Assembly (NCBI GenBank): GCA_000482145.1
Contig: AUXH01000052.1
Span: 1-54,650, forward strand
DNA: 54,650 nucleotides
Source of the DNA: Strigomonas culicis
Lineage: Eukaryota; Euglenozoa; Kinetoplastea; Trypanosomatida; Trypanosomatidae
Reading direction: 5' to 3'
Below, in pieces: positions 37,201 to 43,799 of this stretch. The notes below the pieces were generated by a model. That model saw only the letters and a list, made by a program, of their open reading frames with translations, was not told the origin of the DNA and ran no database searches. The first letter of the stretch is position 1; every line of letters starts with the position of its first letter. Both the position numbers and the translations under genes were made by a program.

Positions 37201-39396
37201 CGGCAGCGTGCGGATGTCGATCGAGGACGGCGCAAAACGCTGCTTTAGATGGTCGCACAGCGCCGTTGTTTGCGCGACGAAAAGGGCGACGTCCTTATTC
37301 TCGTCTTGTTGCGTGCGCCCGACGGCCCCAGCACCATCTGCCGCCGCGCCAAGGGGTCCGTCGAAAGGGAGCGGCAAGCACAAGGCCAAGTTGAGGTACA
37401 CGTCCGGCGTACGGCAGGCGCGCAGGGTCCCTGCGTTGACAAACTCGCCATTGACGGCTTGGCTCAGACGTGGAGACCGTTCCACCTCCGTGTCCGTCGG
37501 CATTGCCAGCATGGTGGCGTCGTGGGCCTCCATGTCTTTCTCTATCTTCTGCGTGTCCAACACGAGTGTGTGGACACCGCCCATGGCGTCGACGAGCACC
37601 GGTGAGCTCGTTTCCGACGTCGGAGGGAGCAGGAGGGCGCCGTCGGGCACCGCGCAGGCGGCGAGGCGCTGCACAATGCGGACGGCGTGCACCTCCACCA
37701 CGCGTCGCAGCGGCAGGTGCACCACGATGCACAGCACGCGTCTGCCGAGCAGCGGAAGCACCCAGAACTGGAACTGGGCCTCGCGGCACCCCTTCAAGAC
37801 GCGCCAGATGATGCCAGTGGGGATGTCCACAAGATAGAGGCGACCCGAGCCCTCCTCACAAAACAGCGCGGCGCACTGCTGAGAGGGGTCCACCACAACG
37901 GTGGAGAAGGTGCTGTCCCCCTCCAGCATACCGGTCGACGCGAGCTGCGGAATCTCCTCGAGCTTCTTCGGCGGCTCCGTGCGTTGCTTTCCCCAGGCGT
38001 TGTACCACAGGTTCTTCGCCTTGGACAGCACCACCTTGACCGAGCGTGACGCGGAGTACTCCTGGTGCTGCGGCTCCAGCGGGTAGATGCTCATGGCGGG
38101 CTTGCGGCCGCACAGGATGAGCGCGTCCACCGTGCACGGGTTTTGTGAGAGCACATTCGTCACGTCGGCGTCGTCGAGGAAGAGAAAATACGAGGCATCG
38201 CGGATAATGGTGTCGGGGTCGTTGCCGACCGCGCCCGATCGCATTTCGTGTATGCGGGCCGCATTCTCCTTCTTGTAGGTGAGGGATTCGTTGCCCGAAA
38301 ACTTGGTGAGTCGCCGCAGCGTGTAAACACTCTGGATCTGACGCGCAAAGTGCGCCGCGGCGCCCGCGACCGGATAGGACGTTTCGTCAGGCGACCAATC
38401 CACGGTGAAGTTGGGCCGCTTCCCGTCCAGCTTTTCCTCCGCCGTTCGCACAAAAACATCCAACACAGAGCGGTTGAAAATGACGACACGGCCCCCCGCG
38501 TGAACCACGTAGACGCTCACAAGTGGTGACAGTTTGCTGGTGCTCATGTTAATCGAGGGGTTGTACTGCAGCGCAACCGGCTGCCGATGCAGCACAAACT
38601 TAATCACGGGCTCGTTCTCCTTCTTTGGGCGCGAAAACAACTGACCTATGTTTTTGGACTTAGTCGGAGAATCGTAAGGAGGCACATCCTCCTCCAAAAA
38701 GCGATCCAAGTCGGCGCTCGTGGCATTCGTCGTGTTGCTGTTGTTTGCTTGCATAAAAGGTGGGCGGTACTGGAACTGCGCCATGACCAGAATGGTGCCG
38801 CGGAGCGCGTTGCAGCAGAGGACGGTGCCGTGGGACGTGCCGATGAACAGGTGGACGTACAGCTCGTTGAAATCCGCCGCCGCGCCTGCGCGTGACGTGG
38901 CCCTGGTCCTGCGCCCTTTGGCGCCGTCCGCCCCCGCATCGGAGCCACTGATGTCCGGCAACGTCGAGGCGGTCGTCGCTCCTTTCGAAGCCGACGAGTC
39001 GATCGCGAAATCTAAGCACGTAATGAGCCCCTCGTCCTGGTGGACGACCTGAATCACAAGTGGGAGGCGAAACCGATCGAGCAGGCTCGCCGGAACAGAC
39101 GGCGCCGCCGGCTTCTGCGAAGTGAAGACACTGTCGTTGCCGTCAAAGGACTCCCCGGTGCTCAACCTTCGAGAGGATGCTAAGGGGGGCTCCGTTATGC
39201 TAGTATTGTCACCATGAAGGAGCTCAATGACGCACTGGTTGAGCTCCGTTTTCACTGTAGCCAGTAAGTACACGGATGGAGCCAGTTGCGCAAGTGCCGT
39301 TCGTCGCGCTCGGTTAAATGCGTAGTCCTTTGTGTCCAGCGTGTTCTGCACACGCGGTGGTGGCTGTGCCTCTCGCTTCAACTCCAACGTGGCCAT
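34216..39396 (-). CDS. Rab3GAP regulatory-subunit-like protein (RAB3GAP2 family)
   Basis: A 1726-residue protein starting at the ATG at 39396 (MATLELKREA); the four codons upstream begin with TTG. The N-terminal third is beta-rich and propeller-like, with elements such as ITCLDFAIDSSA, LFIGTSHGTVLCCNALRG and VVYVVHAGGRVVIFNRS-like strands. At about residues 490-570, VVVDPSQQCAALFCEEGSGR, LYLVDIPTGIIWRVLKGCRE and AQFQFWVLPLL follow the order seen in RAB3GAP2, where a DSLGRVxLxDxxxGxxxRxWKGYRDAQ segment occurs. The remaining 1100 residues are helical. In animals RAB3GAP2 pairs with RAB3GAP1 to act on Rab3 and Rab18 in ER, lipid-droplet and secretory traffic. The family call rests mainly on that one segment and on size. 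Confidence 0.68.
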   Translation of the reverse strand: MATLELKREAQPPPRVQNTLDTKDYAFNRARRTALAQLAPSVYLLATVKTELNQCVIELLHGDNTSITEPPLASSRRLSTGESFDGNDSVFTSQKPAAPSVPASLLDRFRLPLVIQVVHQDEGLITCLDFAIDSSASKGATTASTLPDISGSDAGADGAKGRRTRATSRAGAAADFNELYVHLFIGTSHGTVLCCNALRGTILVMAQFQYRPPFMQANNSNTTNATSADLDRFLEEDVPPYDSPTKSKNIGQLFSRPKKENEPVIKFVLHRQPVALQYNPSINMSTSKLSPLVSVYVVHAGGRVVIFNRSVLDVFVRTAEEKLDGKRPNFTVDWSPDETSYPVAGAAAHFARQIQSVYTLRRLTKFSGNESLTYKKENAARIHEMRSGAVGNDPDTIIRDASYFLFLDDADVTNVLSQNPCTVDALILCGRKPAMSIYPLEPQHQEYSASRSVKVVLSKAKNLWYNAWGKQRTEPPKKLEEIPQLASTGMLEGDSTFSTVVVDPSQQCAALFCEEGSGRLYLVDIPTGIIWRVLKGCREAQFQFWVLPLLGRRVLCIVVHLPLRRVVEVHAVRIVQRLAACAVPDGALLLPPTSETSSPVLVDAMGGVHTLVLDTQKIEKDMEAHDATMLAMPTDTEVERSPRLSQAVNGEFVNAGTLRACRTPDVYLNLALCLPLPFDGPLGAAADGAGAVGRTQQDENKDVALFVAQTTALCDHLKQRFAPSSIDIRTLPYDAVAMQDRLQCGAPPADGFTAAQCLHYVQLRVKAVEKYVLLSRCVPAALSEMALLFSTDSNKTLWELGLASLAEHAQCAAFWSSAVETTLHLANPCAPTSVAPTAEMQSFSAFLQYGCEAQQAQVPSANSLAMDLKAFLACFFFGEAHIRFLGDALKRQEELTDDSGADGKGVSTLKPLSSNWTLLSFSLLLFHKGGLASYLHQMENISDLGVNAEDLCVLVLSFLTFKATASMDKFLQETKVGLLAFVLGTFSDAVFRSALEYVRLPFLCRTKESSSSAPIWQVDARASTVLTCLVLCCVVRLKDREAMLGDLSAEERHRWRLTLGKLFTLWRFSRAAAATMFQEAPPSASPSRKVVLSRASTVLLRLKNLNIHTPVSQQITPSDTLESILTRKGLSTAVVQQLQPHMRTDPVEMEQARSYVQLMAIYQPTEGAASASSEWHACEFPWLRQGNWYSAHFEALVVQPLEDVWHTQCSDSLFFQSCVVAIVWNTCHNVVCRNFDNAFLFFQTPTVPSSSFLSRVQSATSPATPTERKAVWLEEGRSTRNYLQSVIRLVRFARRATHEMLVGKRNDLTRASSTSRTDITDKSASQRVLLVQTLNSALSADADRAFPCLPQPLRVCLENMKDVVGNAPVLLLSRLDSLYALLQLVLLFVEGSAFEIDGKSIASQLSAVPIHWAALFQQPQSCFNFLDLFCDRSTGTPQSAPDAAQLLNQEDRELRLMRQRLHASAVFVRDLLDIAIMQDDHEPTKSYLSDASTERLFSKSTVALLDKVCQITEIGLYVTDATPLFLFDYQIKHLCPNKEIAKTFAALANKQDGAMVAIANLRLFITAVMQYCEGIRKTRTTKVREGGPGDADDFVGRIYRLLTENKCLPWVKGLEADIKQTAEDLTGSGADDGPVRRTGIRRSSVPFYAGLIGGCSWVTPREQVDVMKRVQLRLTSSTFSSQRSDFAELLFTLAQLGHENASGVSEEVASFLHHLPRVANGLRSVL

Positions 39397-39459
39397 CTTC
39401 AACAACAAGCGCTACTACAGGCACAAGAGGCGCAACAAAAAGACAGAAATGGAACAGCG

Positions 39460-39490
<31 letters not shown>

Positions 39491-39913
39491 ATATGTGCGT
39501 CCGTATATCTGTTAAAATGATGATTCAAAAGGGAAAAAAGAGGGAACGAGGGAAAAACAAACGTAGAGAGAATATCCTGTTTCTTTTTTACTTCCTGCGG
39601 CTACTCTACTCTAACTGTATTCTGATGAAGCACTAGCGTCAAACATGGGAGAAAGGAGAAGGACACTTGTCAGTCACGCTAGAGACAATGCATATCTCTT
39701 GTTTTATTTCTAAGATCTTTTTGTCTTACTTGCATGTAGATATACAAAGGGATAATAATATGTTTGCTCTTACGATTGACAAGTTGAACCATGAAGAGGG
39801 ACGACGTGACCCTATGTGAATCAGTCGGCAACGTGAGCAAACAGACGCAAATCGCAGTTTAATAGTGAAACAAGAGAAAAAGGAAGAATATATTTCTTCA
39901 GTCTTCGTGTCTC
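39397..39913. other. Intergenic spacer
   Basis: 517 bases containing the (AT)14 run at 39460-39488 and an A/G-rich run at 39525-39580. No gene seen. Confidence 0.55.
39460..39488. repeat. (AT)14 microsatellite
   Basis: An AT run in the spacer upstream of the RAB3GAP2-like start codon. Confidence 0.9.
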
Positions 39914-40480
39914 TTAGGGCTTCTTCGCATCCTTCGCCGGCTCCCTCGGAATGGCATGCTCCTTCGATGCCTTGTCCGCCATCGCTTGCCACTTCTTGTC
40001 CATCTCGCTCTTGTCCATCGTCGTGGCGGTGGTCGTGCCGGCACCGCCGTAGGCGGACGCAGGCGCGTTGTTCCAGCACACGACAGAAGTCAAGATAATG
40101 TTGTTGGGCACGCACACCATTTGTCCGTCCTTGTTGCGGAGATAGAGGTAGCGCGTGTCCCAGTTGACGACCTTCCCCGAAACCGTGTTGGGCCCCGTGC
40201 CGACGGTCAAATCATTCCCCACGCGTAGCGAGGACTGGCCAGCCAGCGCGATGCTGGCCACGAAGTTGGCGCCAAAGTCCTTACAGGCAAAACCGATGGT
40301 GGCGCCGGTCACACCGGCCGCGGCGATCAGCGGGGACGTGTCGACGCCAACCGTGCCGAGCAGGGAGAAGACGACGGTCCCCTCGATGAGCAGAGCGCTG
40401 ACGCGGCTCGCGACACTGCGCTGCGCGGGGTCGGCGATGATGCCCGTTCGTTCGTAAAACGAATTGAAAAAGCGTTTCAT
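39914..40480 (-). CDS. Small MscS-type mechanosensitive channel
   Basis: The 188-residue protein (ATG at 40480; eight upstream codons start from TTG) contains the MscS core. A hydrophobic helix at about 28-50 (SALLIEGTVVFSLLGTVGV) is followed by the Gly/Ala-rich pore helix AAAGVTGATIGFACKDFGAN. Next come the amphipathic segment VASIALAGQSSLRVGNDLTV and the beta domain GKVVNWDTRYLYLRNKDG with MVCVPNNIILTSVVCW. MscS channels open under membrane tension and release solutes. Trypanosomatid members are known in the contractile vacuole and in osmoregulation (established for T. cruzi). The protein is short: it lacks most of the C-terminal alpha/beta vestibule of the bacterial protein and ends in a charged Lys/Ala tail. 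Assignment to MscS is strong; location is inferred. Confidence 0.9.
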   Translation of the reverse strand: MKRFFNSFYERTGIIADPAQRSVASRVSALLIEGTVVFSLLGTVGVDTSPLIAAAGVTGATIGFACKDFGANFVASIALAGQSSLRVGNDLTVGTGPNTVSGKVVNWDTRYLYLRNKDGQMVCVPNNIILTSVVCWNNAPASAYGGAGTTTATTMDKSEMDKKWQAMADKASKEHAIPREPAKDAKKP

Positions 40481-40890
40481 AGTGGATATCAAGGAAGCGT
40501 GCAAACGTTGAATCTATCTTTTTTCTTTTGTTGTATCTAAAAACAATCTTTAGGACAAGTGAAAACAGTGAGGCCAGAGAGCAGAGAAGCGTATAGAAAA
40601 CAAGAGACGAACGAAAACGAGGACATACCAACAACCGACAGTCATGGTGCACACACACACACACACACACACACCAACAAGTGTACCACGAGGCTTGTAG
40701 AAGCCACGCACAAGTGTTAAACAACTGTGGGATTACAATTATTAGTATTATTATGGTTATTGTATCTCGTGTAACGTGAGAGATCGAAGAAAAGAGATTG
40801 ATATTCCTTACTTTAACTAGAATAAAAGAACAAATTAAATAGTTAGAACCAACCTTGCTTCCGACAGGAAGCAATCAGTACTCCTCCTCC
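40481..40890. other. Intergenic spacer
   Basis: 410 bases between the MscS gene and the microprotein gene, with A/G-rich sequence at 40550-40620 (possible acceptor tract for the MscS gene) and the (CA)12 run. Confidence 0.5.
40650..40674. repeat. (CA)12 microsatellite
   Basis: A CA run in the spacer between the MscS gene and the microprotein gene; on the transcript it reads as (UG)n. Confidence 0.9.
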
Positions 40891-41034
40891 TTACAGGCCG
40901 GTACTCGCCGCACCAGCGGGCTTGGCCGTCTTCTTGTTGATAGCAGCCGACCTCACCTTGGCGTAGTCATCACGGCGGCGGCCGCTAGATTTGAGGAACT
41001 GCTGAAACTGGGGAGAGCTGGTATCGTAGATCAT
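40891..41034 (-). CDS. Microprotein of 47 residues, unknown function
   Basis: A short open frame read from the sequence between the MscS gene and TRM6. It starts at the ATG at 41034 (MIYDTSSPQFQQFLKSSGRR) and stops with TAA at 40891. Its GC-rich codon use stands out against the AT-rich spacer on both sides. On the transcript a long pyrimidine tract (about 41082-41125) and a first AG at 41080-41081 lie 45 bases before the ATG, as for the larger genes. The middle is basic (GRRRDDYAKVRSAAINKKTA) and the end is Ala/Gly-rich. There is no membrane segment, no signal peptide and no cysteines. I do not recognise the family. A conserved small subunit of a larger complex is one guess. The overlapping plus-strand frame is a shadow. 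Confidence 0.68.
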   Translation of the reverse strand: MIYDTSSPQFQQFLKSSGRRRDDYAKVRSAAINKKTAKPAGAASTGL

Positions 41035-41079
41035 GTTGAAGGAGTGGTGTTGTTTTTAGGAGAGCTGTGAAGCAAAGAA

Positions 41080-41125
41080 CTATTTCGATGAGATGAAAGA
41101 GGAAGGGATGGGAGATGAGAATGGA
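41080..41125 (-). promoter_or_regulatory. Predicted spliced-leader acceptor and pyrimidine tract, microprotein gene
   Basis: A T/C-rich run (about 41082-41125) on the transcribed strand ends in GAAATAG, with the AG at 41080-41081. It lies 45 bases before the ATG of the 47-residue frame and is the main reason to accept that frame as a gene. Confidence 0.58.
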
Positions 41126-41326
41126 TACACATTCCACACGATAAGTGGGCACACAGCATCACGGGGCAGAAGCATGCACTCATATATACACACAAAAAAA
41201 AAAAAAGCCGTATAAAGCATAGAAAAGAATCACCTTCTTATTTAATACGATTAATCTTTATCATTAGAAAGGTGAGAAAAGAACAGAGCAACAACAACAA
41301 CAACAAAAAAGAAGAACAATGCTAGC

Positions 41327-42676
41327 CTAAGCTTCAACAGTGTCTCCTGCGTCATCTTTGTCTCGCTTCCGCTTCCCAGACACGTGGGAGGGCATGTTCT
41401 CCAGCCCCGCGAAGCGGGGCCGGGGGTTCGGGTTGACGGGCACCTTGATGCCCGTGAGGATGTACCCCGCGGCGGTGCTCATGTTGACCGTCGGGTGCGT
41501 GCGCTGCGAGAGCACCTGGTGGTGCCGGTACCACGTCTCGGAGATGGAAACGTTAATGCAGTCGTTGCGCAGCATGAGAAAGAGGGGCGTCAGGTCCTCC
41601 AGGAAGGGGCTGTACACGACGAGGTGCCCGCCGTAGGCGAGGAAGGGGAAGAGGTCCGCGAGCGCGCTCTTGGGCCCCTCGTCGTCGACAATCACAAGCG
41701 AGTCGGCGGGGCGTGTCATGAGCATCTCGCGCGCCTCGAGACCCTTCATCCACTGGGTGACGCCGGTGTACTCACGCTTCGGCGCCTTGGGGGCCGCGTC
41801 TGCCTTCCCCTCCGGTGGCGGCGGGTCCTCCGCGCCCTCCAGGAAGCCGGGGTTTCGCGGCACCGCCTTCCACCGCTCCTTGATCTCCTTCAAGCCCATC
41901 ATGTTGTTGGCAACGTAGGTGTTCGGCTGCCCATTCCGGTCCAGGATCTGGAACAGCCGACCCTCGCTGCCGAGACGCGTCAGCAGGAACGACTCGAGGA
42001 GGCTGTTCGTACGGCTGTACGTCAGCACGTAGCTGTCGTGCATAATGTTGCTGTGGTGGAGAATGAGCGCCGCCGCGTCCGCGCGCAGGCGGAGGGTGCC
42101 CTGCACCGCCTCGTCCGGCTCCTTGTCGGAGGGGCTAATGGTGGGGTAGTGGATCTCGGCCAGGTTGTCGATGTACACACGCTCGATTTTAAAGTTCGTG
42201 CCGTACTTTTTGTGCTTCTTGCGCAGGTACTTCTCCTGCGAAAAGGCGGTCTTTGTGTCGAAGGTGGTGCTCTTTTCGACGAGCGAGCTAAGGAAGTGGT
42301 CGAACCCCTTTTCCTTCCGAATGGCAGCCACCTCCTCGTTCGTGAGCTGCTGACTCTTGTTGTCATCCACCAAATTGCGGTTGTCGCGGCTCTGCAGGTC
42401 CTCCTCCGGGTCCTCCGTGGGGGACGCCGGCCCTTTCCCGCTCTCGATGTCCGTCAGGTCCAGGTCCGGGTACTGGTCCGTGGCGACGAAGGCCTTACTA
42501 CCGTGGTTCAGAAACACCACCTCGCCGTTGCGGCAGCCGACGAGCGAGAGCGAATGGGCGGCGCCGCTGCGCCCCATGCGAATCACATTGTTCTTCTTGA
42601 GCTCAGCCACACGGCTGATGCCACCGCCATTGATGATGACATAGTCACCCTCCTTCAGCAAATCCGGCTCACTCAT
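41327..42676 (-). CDS. TRM6: tRNA (adenine-58-N1)-methyltransferase non-catalytic subunit TRM6
   Basis: The 449-residue protein matches the Gcd10/TRM6 family. It has an N-terminal beta barrel (EGDYVIINGGG onward). A family-typical block, QQLTNEEVAAIRKEKG, is followed by DTKTAFSQEKYLRKKHKKYG (about residues 145-164). The C-terminal domain has a methyltransferase-like fold without an S-adenosylmethionine-binding motif (DSLVIVDDEGPKSALADL, GGHLVVYSPFLEDL). TRM6 binds the tRNA and holds the catalytic TRM61 subunit, which forms m1A58 in the T-loop. TRM61 is not in this window. Insertions rich in Asp, Glu and Pro at about 75-110 and 290-315 lengthen the protein slightly. The ATG at 42676 is 32 bases after a strong GTAG acceptor. 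Confidence 0.9.
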   Translation of the reverse strand: MSEPDLLKEGDYVIINGGGISRVAELKKNNVIRMGRSGAAHSLSLVGCRNGEVVFLNHGSKAFVATDQYPDLDLTDIESGKGPASPTEDPEEDLQSRDNRNLVDDNKSQQLTNEEVAAIRKEKGFDHFLSSLVEKSTTFDTKTAFSQEKYLRKKHKKYGTNFKIERVYIDNLAEIHYPTISPSDKEPDEAVQGTLRLRADAAALILHHSNIMHDSYVLTYSRTNSLLESFLLTRLGSEGRLFQILDRNGQPNTYVANNMMGLKEIKERWKAVPRNPGFLEGAEDPPPPEGKADAAPKAPKREYTGVTQWMKGLEAREMLMTRPADSLVIVDDEGPKSALADLFPFLAYGGHLVVYSPFLEDLTPLFLMLRNDCINVSISETWYRHHQVLSQRTHPTVNMSTAAGYILTGIKVPVNPNPRPRFAGLENMPSHVSGKRKRDKDDAGDTVEA

Positions 42677-42708
42677 CGGTGAGCGACTACAATATGAGCG
42701 ATGAGAAA

Positions 42709-42765
42709 CTACGGGCGCACGGGAGACAAAGAAGCGTGAAGGAGAAGAGAGAAAGAGAAATGGTG
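42709..42765 (-). promoter_or_regulatory. Predicted spliced-leader acceptor and pyrimidine tract, TRM6 gene
   Basis: A CT-rich stretch on the transcribed strand (best part 42735-42757) leads to CGCCCGTAG, with the AG at 42709-42710, 32 bases before the ATG at 42676. Confidence 0.6.
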
Positions 42766-42952
42766 TAGGGAACAGAAAAAAAGGAACAGAATAGACCGTC
42801 GGTATCCCCCAAGAGCGATGCGTCTAACGTATCGTACAGACTAAACAAGTGCGTAAAAGAGAAAGCCATTTCTAAACGTAAAGTCACACAGTATGTGCAT
42901 AATGTACATGTTGTTTTCCTTATTGAAAGGTAAGAGGGTGTTCGAACTCGTT

Positions 42953-43624
42953 TTACACCTTTTCCGCCGTATTGATAGCCTCACTGATCGTTTTCTCCAA
43001 GGCAGTGACATCCTGGCCATGCAGGTCCTTCAAGACCGCCTGGTTCAACTCTTCCAAACGGTGGCGGTGCTGCTCGGACGTCGGTGCATCCTTTCGTTCG
43101 ACAAGTTCCCCCCCGTCTCTATGGAAGTGCCCGTCAACGTTGCGCACAGCGGGAAACAGCTCCTTCACGAGGGTGGCGTAGCTCTTGACGTCAGCGCTGA
43201 TGGGATTGTCCAGCACGAAGCGCGCTCCGTCCAGCTCGAGCTCCCGGCGGAGGCATAGCACCTCTAAGCGCGTCAGTTTCGTTAACGGCATGAGGGACGC
43301 CCTATTACTGAGCTGGTTGCCTTCGAGAAGCACGTGCCGCAGCTGGACGCACGGGGCGACGGAGGCGATGTCACTCAACTTGTTCTCCGCCGCGTTGAGG
43401 TACGTGAGCGTCTCAGCTAACACCTCAATGCCGCGGAGTGTGTCGAGCCGGTTGTGGCTGAGATGGAGCACCGTCAAGGACTTGCAACGGGCAAAAGCTG
43501 AGGAGTCTATCGAGAAGGCTCGTAGGGATGAGAGGCGGGCTTCAAACAAGACTGCCACATCATACTGCTTCGACTGTCGTAATATGGTATCTTCTGTAAT
43601 CACCTCCATAGCACTGTTGGTCAT
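42953..43624 (-). CDS. Leucine-rich-repeat protein
   Basis: The product has 223 residues from the ATG at 43624 (MTNSAMEVITEDTILRQSKQ). It contains four to five leucine-rich repeats of the SDS22/LRRC type: LSSLRAFSIDSSAFARC, LTVLHLSHNRLDTLRGI, LTYLNAAENKLSDIASV, LRHVLLEGNQLSNRASL and LEVLCLRRELELDG. A short cap and a helical tail follow. Such small LRR proteins are common at flagellar axonemes and basal bodies. The start is uncertain. A pyrimidine tract lies immediately before the chosen ATG, and an AG (43614-43615) falls between it and the next in-frame ATG at 43609 (MEVITED), which would give a 218-residue product. A further AG near 43717 would keep the longer form. The upstream extension from TTG is not used. 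Confidence 0.78.
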   Translation of the reverse strand: MTNSAMEVITEDTILRQSKQYDVAVLFEARLSSLRAFSIDSSAFARCKSLTVLHLSHNRLDTLRGIEVLAETLTYLNAAENKLSDIASVAPCVQLRHVLLEGNQLSNRASLMPLTKLTRLEVLCLRRELELDGARFVLDNPISADVKSYATLVKELFPAVRNVDGHFHRDGGELVERKDAPTSEQHRHRLEELNQAVLKDLHGQDVTALEKTISEAINTAEKV

Positions 43625-43799
43625 CAGAGAAGAATGGAAGAAAAGAGAATGAAACCCAATCAAGAGATGCACAGGTATCCACGACAGAAACAAGATGAGA
43701 TGCCAAAAACAGCACTAACAAGCAATAACAGGAAAAGAGAATATAGTATATAATGCTTCTGTAAATAGATCTTATCCTGTGAATAACGGAAAGGTAGAA

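Noticed and set aside
40855..41070. 71-codon plus-strand frame overlapping the microprotein gene
   Set aside because: Opposite to the direction of all genes here, with no pyrimidine tract before it; the minus-strand frame has the splice signals.
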